Below are positions 1 to 12,364 of a stretch of DNA of 64,000 nt, piece after piece (the stretch's first letter is position 1; each line of letters opens with the position of its first letter). Location of the stretch: NCBI GenBank assembly GCA_025403435.1, contig JAJQZP010000255.1:186001-250000 (forward strand). Direction: 5' to 3'. Origin of the DNA: Artocarpus heterophyllus. Taxonomy: Eukaryota; Streptophyta; Magnoliopsida; Rosales; Moraceae. The position numbers and the translations under genes were made by a program. The notes under the pieces were generated by a model, which ran no database searches, was not told the origin of the DNA, and saw nothing but the letters and a program-made list of their open reading frames with translations.

Positions 1-1526
1 TATCCTTTGCTCATTGACAGGTCGAATAGGATGATCGGCAGGCCAAACAGGCCCCATCGACATGCCAAACATAAGGATCTGCATGCCGAACTGCTGATTA
101 ATATCTCAACAAATTTTTTATTTTTCACCCGAGATTCTACAGGATAAAGTCTTAGTTTTAATTCAAATAACCTAATAGAAAAGTTATCCGATTAAAACAA
201 CTCTATCTAGATTATCTCTAGGAAAATAAATAAATTCCTAATAATTCTACAAGTTTATCTTGATCTAATTTATTCAAAACTAAATCAACCAATAAACAAA
301 CAAGAATTATCTGATCCCAATAATTCAACAAGTATATCTTGAACTAATTTTATCACAAAATTAATTCAACCGATAAACAAACATGAATTATCTAATTCTT
401 CCAAAATTTAACTAATCTAATAAATCTAACATAAGTCACCAATTATTGGAAAAGCACGCCGTATCGTTATAAGATGTTGTGAGCTAGCAAATGAGACCAA
501 ATGGACCTATATAGTTCAAGCTCCCGATAATTATGAAACTCAATATCCTAGATATACATTTCATAATTATCAACTCCAATGCTACTCCACTAAAAGCTTA
601 GAGCTGCACTCTCGAACTACATAGAATTACGAAGCTCATATAGCTAAGTCTCCATGACATATCACAGTGTATCGTATCCCCATAGGATTATCCATAATCG
701 GCTTAAAGCCAAGTTCTGTATTACCTTCCTGATTATTTTTATCTTACGTTCCATTATCTCACCATCAAAAAACTTACCATCCAAGGATAGTATACCATTT
801 GGTTACAACTATGTATCCAAATGGTTGAGCGCTCCAGTTTTTCAATTACAGGATAATGCATATAAGAAGATATCACTACTCCTAAAGAGGAGCTATGGAT
901 TTCATATCTATGAATAATAGGTCTACGCTATCAAGAGTCATACCTCCAACGTATCGGCATGCATACCACTATTAAGATGTGGGTGTCACCCTTTAGTACA
1001 TCAAAAGACACAAGTCAAGACAACGAGCCTATTATTCATCTCAGAATTAAGATACAATACAAATGATTGTCTAAAGTGAATCGATTTTCCGAGACAGAAT
1101 TATTAATCCAAATCTATTCACTTTATCTCCCGATCCAACACATCGTCACCTACGACAACATGCCAATGTTTCTATTCATGGAGTCCACCTCTGATGGTCA
1201 AGACAAATCATCTCCCGATAGGGATATAGACAACATAACAATCTTTACATGAATAAAGCGTCCAACTTTATTCCCTCGATTGCGGATCTTACGATTTAGA
1301 CCGTCACCTTAAGAATCATGTCTTCCACATAATTTCTCTATCATGTGCCTAATTCTTAAAGGTTTAGACTGACAGTCTCAGACTATTGTTTGCTTAACAT
1401 ACATTCAATAAATATGAACATAAAGAGGACAAGATTTGGTATATAAACAATAAATAAATTCTTATTGATAAAAATGTCTTCAAAAACTTATTACATTTTT
1501 ACTCCTTAGGGCATACATGTCTAACA
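1..1526 (-). mobile_element. Partial LTR of the 2-kb-LTR copia family (copy 0)
   Basis: This stretch aligns along its length with the four LTRs between 44022 and 61865. It ends in the same terminal bases (CATGTCTAACA). The first ~515 bp of the LTR lie outside the window. The family internal sequence, which starts ATCTCCCACTT, does not follow the end. So this is either a solo LTR or the right-hand (5') LTR of an element lying to the left. It is more diverged from the other copies than they are from one another. Confidence 0.85.
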
Positions 1527-2815
1527 AAAACACTTAGGACACTTTGAAGCTATAGCTCAGGCTCTTTTTTCCCTGGACCCATCCTAGGAAGACCTTTATT
1601 TGTGACATCACTAGGATGAATATGACCTCCTATATAAATTTTTTCAACAGTTTGAAGTTTAAAAAAGAAAGGACTCGAAAATGAGTGATTCAAGCTTTAC
1701 ACTTTTGCCTAATTTCTTTCAGAGAAAGGGACGAAAAGTATTTCTTCAGGTGATCGTATTTAGGATCCATGATGATAGAGAAAAAGAGATTCTTTCTTAA
1801 GAGTGAATTGAAAGTTTTGAAAGAAAGAGTTGAGTGCTTTGAGTGGATCTGAAAGCTTTTAAGAGAGTATTGAGAAGATTTTGCAGAAATAAGAAAGAAA
1901 AGATTGAGAAATTTTTAGAGAAAGCGTTTAAAGATCGGAAAAAACTTTGAAGGTTTTCTGGAAATCTTTGGAGAAAAACTTTGAAGATTTAGAGAGAAGG
2001 TAGAGAGAATTAGAGAGCTTAAAGAGAAAAAATTTAGAGAGATAAACTGTAGAGAATTCTAGGCTTGGATGTACAGTGAATGCTTTTATAAAAAAAAAAT
2101 GCGGTACTGTTTAGACATGGGGAAAACTGTTCTAACATATATGAAAGGTTAATTTAGGCTGGGCCAAACAGCAATTGGGCTAAGTAATCTAAAAAAAATA
2201 GTGAAAAAACAACAGCACTTATTTACAAAGAAAAAGAAAATATTTTTATTATGTTAAATTTTAATTTAAAAAAAAAATTGAATTTTTTTATATTTTAAAG
2301 AAAAAATTAGAAAATTATATTAAATCATTTCAATAAAATGCGTTTCTAGAGACTGTTGATACAAAGTGCAAACTAATCAAACTTGATTATACGCTCCATA
2401 ACATCAGCCATTTAAATGAATTTTTCAAAATAAAATTTCTAATTTTTAGAAAATTACACACATGAAACTATTATATTACACAAGAAATAGTAAAAAAGTC
2501 ATTAAAAAGCAGTTTTCTTCCTAAAAAGTGTCAAAGGACAGCACATAGGGGTTCTATGTGATTGTGCCCTCAAGAGTGGTAAAATGTAAAACAATTGAGC
2601 TTGTGTAACTTGGATTCATTTCATAGTCCTAGTAAGTCCATAAGAATGATACTATAGATGGTCAAGAAAGTGGTGGCTACATATGATCTTAGTAAGAATG
2701 GTCTTTGGTGAACTCTTGTGGCAACTTAGTTTGAGAGCTTAGGACTAAAGACGATGATTATTCATTTTCTGTGATCAAGTCTTTTAGTTCTTCAACAATT
2801 AAAGAATGTTTTTCA
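1527..2815. other. AT-rich stretch without a gene; contains a purine-rich tract
   Basis: No open reading frame of note. Bases about 1780-2055 are strongly purine-biased on the + strand (many GAGA, GAAAG and AGAGA runs). Such strand-asymmetric tracts are common in the transcribed 5' part of plant gypsy LTRs, but I cannot assign a family. The rest looks like decayed retrotransposon sequence continuing the gypsy remnant to the right. Confidence 0.4.
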
Positions 2816-3335
2816 AACATTTCTAAGAATTCCACTTTTGAACTAGGTTCCTCAAAATAGGTGGATTCTAAAATTTTCTTCATTTTCCAACATGCTCTTT
2901 ATAGGTTCGAAATATTTTCTTAGAATTTCCAAACTTTCCCTATTTGAAGAATCTGATAAATTTTGTAGTTCAATGGTTAATTCTAAAATTTTAGGTTGAG
3001 TGTCTGGCCAAAGTTCCAAAAATGTTAAATTTGTTTTCTAAACTAAATTCGGTTATTGAATTCTCTAATAATCATACTCAACCATATCTTCTAAGATATA
3101 ATAGGCTTCGTCTACTGGTAATTAGTAAAAAGTGGTGGATCCATCTCCTTTTTCTACCCAATTTCTAGTCTTGTGACTTAACCCATCTAAAAAAATTCCC
3201 AACAGATAATCCCAAGAAAAACTATGCTAAGAAAACCTATCTAGGAAATTCTTATATCTCACCAAACACTATAAAGTGGTTCCAAATGTTGTTGGGAAAA
3301 GTTTACAATGATTTCTCTATGAACTTCCAGCAGTG
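2816..3335 (-). pseudogene. Ty3/gypsy (Tat/Athila type) gag remnant
   Basis: Translation of the - strand in shifting frames gives a recognisable retrotransposon Gag core, including the segment FLDGLSHKTRNWVEKGD followed by PVDEAYYILEDM. This resembles the plant gypsy Gag pattern of a FL.GL motif, a conserved tryptophan and a later alanine/tyrosine-rich helix. Several stops and at least one frameshift interrupt it. It lies downstream, in the - direction, of the primer-binding site at 3816-3834, as expected of a gag gene. No protease, reverse transcriptase or integrase follows before the copia LTR at 1526, so only the 5' part of the element is present. Confidence 0.7.
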
Positions 3336-3815
3336 TTTTTAATTTTTATTTTTTTAAGACATATGAAACCAAACAAACACAAAAAGAGAAACAAATAAAG
3401 TTTTAATTTACGTGAATAGTAACTCGATACTATCATGCAAACAACGTGAAAAGTAACTTTTTTGGCTTTTGTACTTTTTATTTTGCTATTTTTTTGCACC
3501 TGCAAAACAAAAAAAAATTAACAGCAACAATATTAACAAAATTAACAGGATCGAGTGATACAATCATCCCTTTAAAATAAAGGAAAAAAAATAAAAAGTG
3601 CCGAAAAAGTAAAAAAAAAAAGGTTAGAAATTAGAAGTTAGATTAGATAGTCAGAAAGTTAGAAGTGCTGTAAATATAAAAGTTAAATGTTAGAAAGAAA
3701 AATAAAGTATAGAAAAATAAATTGTAGAAATAAAAAAACTATAACAATAATAAGGCAGGCTATCCGGCCATATATATAATATACTATACTATTATATTGT
3801 CCTTATGCCTGTCTG

Positions 3816-3834
3816 TTCCCCAGCAACAGTGCCA
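3816..3834 (-). other. Primer-binding site of a gypsy element
   Basis: The - strand reads TGGCACTGTTGCTGGGGAA. This is a decayed form of the TGGCGCCGTTGCCGGGGA site of Tat/Athila elements, which I recall as complementary to tRNA-Asp. It sits just inside the LTR edge at 3841. Confidence 0.7.
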
Positions 3835-3840
3835 AAAACT

Positions 3841-5042
3841 TGGTCGGGTTTAAAAGTGTAAGTCCGATATAACCTTAAGTATAAGGTTATCCAAGTAATA
3901 AAACTCGATGAGTCTGAGGTTGATCCTACAGGGAAAAGGTATTATAAAGGTCCAATATATCAGTTATATTAGTTTTAGCTAAAAATTTTGAAAATTAAAG
4001 TTAATTATATATAGTTTATTTATAATATTTACACATTTTTTACTTTCTTGATTTTTAGATTTTTTGTGATTGTTGGAAGTTTAACAACAAGAAATATAGA
4101 GTTAAATTGGAATGGTAAATGGAATTTCAGTAAAAGATGGAACTTTAAAAATAAGTAAATTTAATTTAGAAGAAACAACAATTTTAACAATGCTAAGGAT
4201 TAAAATTTCTATTTTGGCAATTAACTTAAATATGTTTTAGTTTATTCTAAAATTATTTATTAAAATGTTTTAGGTATACCATATGCCATCTTTTGCCTAC
4301 AATAAATCAAGACTTACCAAGCATTTAATGTACCAATTCATGTTTATAATACATCAAAAACTCATTTTAAAAAATAAACATGATTTTGAATTAACTAACT
4401 AAACAAAATTAAAGTTAAGCATTTACCATATCATTCTCTGTCTACGAATAATCAAAGTGTTTCTAAGAATTACCTGTTCTAGCCTATGTCTACGATAAAT
4501 CAAAACTTAATTTTGCTATAGTTTTAGCTAAGTTAATATAAAAATTATGTTTTTTAAAAATGATTTTGACATTATAACAACTTAGAAAACCTAAAAAAAA
4601 CTAAAAAAATATATTTACCTTAATTTTGCTAGAATTTCCTTTCTCTTCTCAACAAAAGAAAATTTAGAAAGACATAATGAAAGTAAAAACACACATAATT
4701 TTATTAAGCATGACTACCTTACAACATAGAAACTAGAAGTATTTTAGAAAAACATAAAACTAGAATTATGAGGAAGACTAAACTAAGAAGAGAGAAAAGA
4801 AGAAAATTAACTGTAAATTATGGAGAAAAGTGTGAATTAAATGCATAGAAGGGGTATTTATCGTAGAAGAAAATCTAATATTTACATTAATCTTTGCATT
4901 TTTTAATTTATTTTTATTATTTTATTTAGATATTTTTAGGTTGAATATCAGTAGGATTGCAGTTTGACAGATTTTGACATTTTTGAATAATTTTTAACCA
5001 CCCCTCCCACTTAGAATCAAATTAAATCTTATTTTTTTTATC
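3841..5042 (-). mobile_element. LTR of the degenerate gypsy element
   Basis: Follows the primer-binding site and starts TGGTCGG on the + strand. Bases about 4610-5042 are the reverse complement of 16219-16662, so the same LTR family occurs twice in opposite orientation. A TATA-like segment (GATAAATACCCC on the - strand, near 4855) marks a probable promoter. The right edge is where similarity to the other copy stops and LINE sequence begins; it may be a truncation. Confidence 0.6.
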
Positions 5043-5218
5043 AGAAAAAATATTTTTTTCAATCATAAAAATAAGATATAGGGTTTCTTTTCCCGCGAGT
5101 GTCTTCTCCTACCTTTTTTCAAGTGTGAGTTGTTTTAAATACAATTTTCTCTGTGAGTTTTCCCTTCTATGTAACTTATTTTTTAGAATTGGAGCGCTAG
5201 TGTGCATAGTTAGGTGTA

Positions 5219-6626
5219 ATGAAGAATGTCATTGGACGGTGTGATCGTTTCTCTATCACTACAGAGGAGGACGATGTAATTGCGGTGGCAGATGAAATAG
5301 TAGAAAAAGGTTTAGGGATGGTTAAAGTCGGCTTGCTGGGAAAGTTGTTGATTGACAAGCATTACAATAGGCACACTTTTAAGGATACAATGGCTAGACT
5401 TTGGGGGCTCGCTGAATCTGATGTTTCGGAAGTTGTAGGTAACGTCTTCCTATTCTACTTTTCTGATTCGAAGAAAAGGGATTGGGTCCTTGATCATGAA
5501 CCATGGTGCTTTGATAACTCTCTTTTGGTCTTAAGGGAAGTTGAGAAGGAGGGGCCAGTGGATCAAGATAGCTTTACTTATATGCGTTTTTAGATTCAAA
5601 TCCATGATTTGCCTCTTCATGGTAGAACGCGAGAGGTTGGATATTGGTTGGTGATGTAGTTGGCTCCTTTTTGATTGTGGACTTTGATTTGAATGGAAGG
5701 TATATTAGAAGTTTCTTACGTATAAAGGTTCTTGTAGATATTTTAAAGCTTTTACATCGGATTGCCAAAATTCGACTTGGTAAAGGAGGGTCAATTTCAC
5801 AAGTAGTGTTATGCTATGAAAAGCTCCCAGATTTTTGTTATGGGTGTGGAACAGTCAGTCATGGGGCTAAGGATTGTCTGAATTTTTCTATGGAAGCCAA
5901 TACCGAGCTTCCCAATCTTCTTTATGGTGAGTGGCTTGAAGCTCCTTATCCTGGTGTGTTGGGGTCTCGCTAGACTCGATCCCGAGAGGGGATTCTTCTG
6001 GTTTCACACGCTTTGGGAGAGGCAGGGGATGTGGTGGTGGTCGATGGTCGAAATCTTCATGGAGGCAAAATGAGATGGTTTTTTCTGAAGATACGGTTGA
6101 GAAGCAAGATTTTCAGGAATCGATCCGAATGCTCTATGTATTCTGGGAAAGGATGCTAACGTTCCTGATTGCATGCATGGGATCTCTTTCAGTTATTGAT
6201 AGGTCTCATGCAAATCAACAATTTGTTTAGATTAGAAATTTGATTAATAAGGGTGAGCTAGAGGAAAGTCATACAAGGGGATAAAGAGGAGTTAGTAGGC
6301 TTCGTTTTTCTAGGGACCAATTGCCCAATGTTGGTCAGAATGATGTGCATGATATTAATTACGTATCTAATGCATGCATGCAAAGTAGTAAGGAGACTTT
6401 GGGACCTGTTGCTCTTTCATCTTATATATCACAGGAGTCCTTTTTCCAGTTTACTCCTAACGGGTCGAATACCCAAACTAAGCACACAAGGAGGAAAGTT
6501 ACTAAGAAGAAATTTGTAGTGGGCACTCTGCAGCATAGTGAGGATGGCAAGGAAGGTGATGGGTGGGGGGTTACTAAAAGGAAGAACTTGCTGGTTCCGG
6601 AGGAGGTTATAGAAGTTAAGAAGTGA
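5219..6626 (+). pseudogene. LINE ORF1 (DUF4283 plus zinc knuckle), broken
   Basis: The first 124 codons (from the ATG at 5219) match the plant LINE ORF1 N-terminal domain (DUF4283-like), with typical phrases such as FYFSDSKKRDWVLDHEPWCF. A TAG at 5591-5593 stands where the family normally has tryptophan. A frameshift follows near 5640, and the next segment carries a CCHC zinc knuckle, CYGCGTVSHGAKDC, at about 5838-5879. A hydrophilic, basic C-terminal segment is open at 6321-6626. In living elements ORF1 is an RNA-binding protein that coats the LINE RNA. Stops and frame changes make this copy non-functional. Confidence 0.75.
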
Positions 6627-6689
6627 GTCTGTTTGATTTTAAGTGAATACACAAATGTTGAGAGATCGGCAAAGTTGCTAAGCAACCCC

Positions 6690-6921
6690 GCTGAGAGCTA
6701 AGAGTGTCCCATGTTAGAATGTTTATGGGTGGGGGAACGCTCGGGCATTCGACAAGCTTCAGGAACTTATTCGAAGTAAATCCCCAAGCCTTGTTTTTAT
6801 TTCAAAAACAAGGTTATTTTGTTCAATGGCTACGAATATTCGAAGGAAGCTGGGCTACAATTGTGGTTTTCATGTTAATTGTGTTGGGAAGAGTGGCAGA
6901 TTAATTTTGTTATGGAACGAT
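6690..6921 (+). pseudogene. LINE ORF2 endonuclease, 5' fragment
   Basis: The translation near 6840-6921 resembles the apurinic-endonuclease domain of plant LINE ORF2 (cysteine, valine and glycine-rich strand followed by LLWNDD). It breaks off exactly at the copia insertion site and resumes in a compatible sense at 14021. The upstream part of the domain is badly decayed, so the start is approximate. Confidence 0.5.
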
Positions 6922-6926
6922 GACTG
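6922..6926. repeat. Target-site duplication GACTG, left copy
   Basis: GACTG directly precedes the left LTR of copia element A and recurs directly after the right LTR at 14016-14020. Confidence 0.95.
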
Positions 6927-7747
6927 TGTTAGCATAATATTGTATGTACTATTACCAAAAAATTGCAAACAATATATTGCATGGATAAAATGAACAGGTT
7001 ACAATTAAAAAAAATTAGAAATTGAAATTCAAGAAAACAAATACAACAAAACCTTCAATGGAAGCAATGCAATATGGAAATTGAACAGAAATGGTCGAGG
7101 CACGTGTAGGTCACGCTTTTCTTAAAACAGATTCATCCCCTCCGGTTGTGCATGAGGATACGACGGACGTCTGTCTCCCAGGATACAACGACTAGCAACG
7201 GAATCTTAAGCACAATGGGATACCGTTTCCGGCGAACTTGAAACAGTGTTTTTCTTCTATCACCAAAAACGACTACAACATAACTTGGTAGAACTTGAAA
7301 AACTAAAGAAAAACTCTATGACTTGGTGAGTGCAAATTCTATGCAATTGTGTGTATATCAAACATGTGGAGGAGAGTTCTTTCTATAGGCTTAAGAGAAT
7401 AGAAGTTACTATCCACATTATAATGAGGCATTAATCAGAATTTATGTGCATAATGACATTGGTTGCAACCTTCCATTTTTCATGATAATGGTGCCCATAA
7501 TCTCCCATTAAACCATTGGTTGTAACCCTCCATTTTCATGATTATGAAGCTCATAATTATGATAATGGTGCTCATAATCTCCCATTAAACCATTGGTTAT
7601 AACCCTTCATTTTTCATGATTATGAAGCTCATAATCACCTATTAATCCATGCCTTTGGGTGTTACAATATGAGGTTTATGACCTCCATTAATCTCCACCA
7701 ATGAGCATCAATTTTTCATTCACCCAATTGCTGCCATTTTTCTAACA
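6927..7747 (-). repeat. Element A left LTR (3' LTR in element sense)
   Basis: Runs from TGTTAGCATAAT to TTTTTCTAACA. It contains an imperfect direct duplication of about 85 bp (about 7480-7640) built on CCATTAAACCATTGGTT and ATGATTATGAAGCTCATAAT. A TATA-type box is expected near 7380, but this copy reads CTATAGG; the other LTR keeps ATATAGG. Confidence 0.95.
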
Positions 7748-7757
7748 ATCCCCCACA
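7748..7757 (-). other. Element A polypurine tract
   Basis: The - strand reads TGTGGGGGAT directly before the 3' LTR, in the position of the plus-strand priming site. Confidence 0.8.
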
Positions 7758-8338
7758 TGAATGAAATTGACAAACTACAGAGGAAAAACAAAGACACTAC
7801 ACGATGATAGAGTTCTACGGTTAATATCTGCATAGGATAGGTAGGCGTTAACCCTTGAACCTTCCCTTGTGAAAGTATGTTTACTTTACTGGCTGACTAG
7901 TAGACGCGATGTCCTTGAACTGTTCTGCCATTTGTGTAAACGATAACATACCTCACACAGATATTTTCCTGACACTGTTTCAGTTCTCATGGTTATGTTC
8001 ATTTTGGCCATGAACATCTCCCTGGTTCTGCAAGAGTTTCTAAAGAATTGAGCCCTAGCAATTCTCCTTTGAAGCGGCCCCACTTCTCTCTCACATAGGT
8101 GATTTCTTACTTAAGAGTAACCCATATTACTCCGCTCGAATTCTCAACGTATTCGACTCATAAGAATCATTAAAAGCAAACTGCTTAACCTTTCCCTACG
8201 GGTATCACTGTTTTTATTATAGGAATGGGTTGGGGTAACCCCCACAGTGATCTTATTCAGTCTATTCAGTTTAGTTATCCCATTGAACCTAGATCTTGGG
8301 ATCTCCAGTCAACAAGGTTGGGTTTCCACTGTTTCAAC
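7758..8338. other. Element A 3' untranslated region
   Basis: About 580 bp between the gag-pol stop and the polypurine tract. No coding signal is seen on either strand. Short ORFs here do not match anything I recognise. Confidence 0.7.
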
Positions 8339-11300
8339 CTATTCTTTTATGGGCTTAAGTCCCATTCCTCTTGATGTTTTCTCAACTTGATCTCTATTCA
8401 GTCCTTTGGTTAACGGATCCGCAATATTTTCTTTAGACCTTACATAGTCTATTGTCATGACTCCAGTTGAGATTAGTTGTCTAACGGTATTATGTCGACG
8501 ACGTATATGCCTCGACTTACCATTGTACATCACATTCTGTGCCCTGCCAATAGCAGACTGATTATCACAATGTATGCATATTGCAGGCATAGGTTTAGGC
8601 CATTCAGGGATATCCTCCAAGAAATTCCTTAGCCATTCAGCTTCTTCACCGCTTTTATCCAAAGCTACAAATTCAGATTCCATAGTAGATCTGGTTATTA
8701 CCGTCTGCTTTGAAGACTTCCATGAAACTGCTGCGCCTCCCAAAGTGAATACGTATCCACTTGTAGCTTTAGAATCCTGTATATCAGATATCCAACTTGC
8801 GTCAGAATACCCTTCAAGAACTGCAGGATCTCTTGTATAATGTAGCCCATAACTACGAGTATACCGTAAGTATCTGAGTACTCTAACAATCGCTTTCCAG
8901 TGATCATCTCCTGGATTACTCGTGAATCTACTTAGACTACTTACAGCATAGGCAATATCTGGTCTTGTACAATTCATTAAGTACATTAAACTGCCTATCA
9001 CTCTAGCATATTCCACCTGGGATATACTTTCTCCTCTATTTTTGGACAGATGTTGACTAGTATCAATTGGAGTTCTGGTCACACCAGTGTCATTTTTACT
9101 AAATTTGTCAAGTATCTTGTCCACATAGTGTGACTGGCTCAAGATGAGTCCATCAGGCGACCTTTTGATTTTGATTCCTAAAATCACATCGGCAAGTCCC
9201 ATGTCTTTCATGTCAAACCTAGAGTTCAACATATCTTTAGTTGATTTGATCATCCGATCATTGCTACCCACGATTAGCATGTCATCTACATACAGACAAA
9301 GAATAACATATCCATCGTCTGTTCCTTTGACATAAACACACTTGTCACACTCATTAATTTTGAACCCATTTGACATCATAACATTGTCAAATTTCTCATG
9401 CCATTGCTTTGGTGCTTGTTTAAGCCCATACAAAGACTTCATCAATTTGCAGACTTTCTTTTCTTGTCCTGGAGCAATACAACCTTCTGGTTGTTCCATA
9501 TAAATTTCCTCTTCAAGGTCTTCATTAAGAAAAGCAGTCTTTACATCCATCTGATGTACTTCAAGATTCCGCAAAGCGGCAATCGCTATGATCATTCTTA
9601 TGGAGGTTATTCTCGTTACAGGAGAATAAGTATCAAAGTAATCAAGGCCTTCTTTTTGTCTATAACCTTTTATAACAAGTCTAGCCTTATACTTGTCAAT
9701 TGTTCCATCAGCTTTCATTTTACGTTTGAAAATCCATCTAGAACCTAGCGGTTTACTTCCTGGAGGAAGGTCCACTAATTCCCAAGTATGATTCTGCATG
9801 ATGGAATCAATTTCACTCTTTATGGCTTCTTTCCATAAAGGACCCTCCGATGAGCTTACAGCTTCTTTGAAAGTTTGAGGTTCAGCCTCTAGCATGTAGA
9901 TCAGAAAGTCAGGTCCAAATGATTTTTCTGTTCGTGCCCTTTTGCTTCGTCTAGGCTCTTCCTCTTCATATTCGGTTTCAACTTCTTGATGATCCTGACT
10001 ATTCTCTTCAATAGTCTTAAACGTTCGTTTAGATGAACTTGGACCATCTTCTTTGGATTTGCAAGGAAATACATGTTCAAAAAATGATGCATTCCTAGAT
10101 TCTATTATCGTGTTCCTGTGAATCTCTGGGTTTTTAGATTCATACACAAGAAACCGATAAGCACTACTGTTGTGGACATAACCAATGAAGATGCAATCAA
10201 CTGTTTTTGGACCTATTCTCATCTTCTTTGGTGTAGGTACCATTACCTTTGCAAGACACCCCCACACTCTCAAGTATTTGTAAGAAGGCTTTCTAGCTTT
10301 CCACAATTCATAAGGGGTCTTGTCTTCTTTCTTCCGGGGTACCTTATTTAAAAGGTAATTAGCCGATAAAATGGCTTCCCCCCACATGTTTTGTGGCAAT
10401 CCAGAACTTATCAGCATCGCATTCATCATATCCTTTAAGGTACGATTTTTGCGTTCAGCCATACCATTTGACTGAGGTGAATAGGGTGGCGTAACCTCGT
10501 GGATAATACCATGTTGTGCACAAAATTCACTAAATGGTTCTACATATTCACCACCACGGTCACTTCTTACCATCTTAATTTTCTTATTAAGTTGGTTTTC
10601 AACTTCTTGCTTATAGAGAGCAAACTTCTCTATAACTTCATCTTTACTTTTAAGCAAATATACATAGCAATATTTTGTGCTATCATCTATGAATGTAACA
10701 AAATATTTATTCCCACCTCTAGTTTGAATAAATTTTAAGTCACAAACATCGCTATGTATCAAATCAAGTGGCTCAGTATTTCTATCAATCATTTGGTATG
10801 AAGATCTCGTTAGTTTTGCCTCTACACATATTTCACATTTGTGTTTAGGATCAATATTAAATGTGGGTATGTGATTCAAGTTAATTAATCTACGTAAAGT
10901 ATTATAATTAACATGACCTAGTCTACCATGCCATAAATTAGAAGACTCAAGCATATAAGCGGAAGACTTTTTATTTTTATTAATGGAATTAGGCTTAATA
11001 GCCATTACATTCATTTTCCACATTCCATTTTTCACATATCCCTTTCCCACATACATACCATTTTTAGACAAAACTATTTTATCAGCTTCAAAAACCATCT
11101 TGAAGCCATGTGAACTCAGTAGAGTTCCAGAAATGAGATTCTTTCGGATATCAGGCACATACAACACATTTTGAAGCTTAACTTCCTTGCCTGATGTCAT
11201 TTTCAGAACCACCATCCCTTGGCCCTTAATCTCAGATGTGGCAGAGTTGCCCATATACAGCTTCTCTCCAGAATCTGACAGTACGAGTTCAACAAAAGCA

Positions 11301-12364
11301 GCTTTATCATAGCAAACATGGCGTGTGGCCCCAGTGTCTAGCCACCACTCCTTTGGGTTGGAGTCCACCATGTTGACTTCAGAGACCACAGCAGAGAGAC
11401 TGATGTCTGACACTTCTTGTGTGATGGTGTCCACCACATTAGCTTCTTTCTTCTTGTTTCTCTTTGGCAGCCTACAATCTGCCGACTTGTGACCCACCTT
11501 GTCACAGTTGAAACATTTTCCTTGAAATTTCTGCTTCTTTGAAATTCCACCCTTAGGCCCCAGCTTGGACCCCGACTTATTTTTCTTGATCTTGGAGCTT
11601 TTGTCATGCTCCACCACATTTGCTTTGGCAACAGACTTGTTAAAAAGCTTTTTCTCAGATCTTCTATTGTCTTCCTCAATGCGAAGTCGAACAATAAGAT
11701 CTTCAACGCTCATCTCCTTACGCTTGTGCTTCAGATAGTTCTTGAAGTCATTCCATGCAGGGGGTAGCATCTCTATAATTGCAGCTACTTGGAAAGACTT
11801 ACTAATTACCATTCCTTCAGCATGAATTTCATGAATGAGTAATTGCAGTTCTTGTACTTGACTAATTACAGTCTTAGAATCCACCATTTTGTAGTTCATA
11901 AACCGTCCAACTATGAACTTTTTAGCACCAGCATCTTCTATTTTGTATTTATGGTCCTAAGACTCCCATACTTCTTTGGCCATTTTTTTCGGACTGTACA
12001 CATTATAAAGTGCATCAGTCAAGCCATTCAGAATATAATTCTTGCACAAGAAGTCAGAATGCTTCCATGCTTCAACAGCAAGCAAGGTCTGAGCATCTGT
12101 TTCATCCTCTCTAACGGTAGGAGGATCCTCTTTCAAGAATCTCGCAAGATTCAGTGTTGTCAAATAGAACAACATCTTTTGTTGCCAAGTTTTAAAATTT
12201 AGTCCATTAAATTTTTCAGGTTTTTCATTGTGGTTCACAGGAACTGTAACCGACAAAGGTTGTGTCGAGGTCACGGCAGGAACCCGAGGAGACGGCACTG
12301 GTGTCTCAGAAGTGCTCCCAGTTGGAACATTCTCAGTTGTAACAACATTCATATTATCACCCAT
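8339..12364 (-). pseudogene. Element A gag-pol polyprotein, one premature stop
   Basis: Single copia-order polyprotein of 1342 codons, beginning MGDNMNVV at 12364. The order is: Gag (UBN2-like) with CCHC knuckle [14 protein letters not shown] near 11474-11515; aspartic protease with [12 protein letters not shown]; integrase with an HHCC zinc site (HGRLGHV, then CEICVEAK) and catalytic block ([21 protein letters not shown]); reverse transcriptase with YVDDMLIVG near 9270-9296; RNase H with YSDASW, TMESEF and CDNQSA. It would direct reverse transcription and integration of the element RNA. One in-frame TAG at 11954-11956, just after AKEVWES, splits Gag; the rest (1186 codons) is open. I chose the start at MGDN rather than the in-frame ATG six codons upstream because copia Gags usually begin close to such an acidic methionine-rich start; this is a judgement. 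Without read-through the copy is not autonomous. Confidence 0.93.

Noticed and set aside
5644..5973. Separate host zinc-finger gene
   Set aside because: The CCHC knuckle sits in line with LINE ORF1 segments on both sides, so it is part of the broken ORF1.
8574..8840. Plus-strand ORFs across element A and the C elements
   Set aside because: They are shadows of the - strand gag-pol frames and resemble no known protein.
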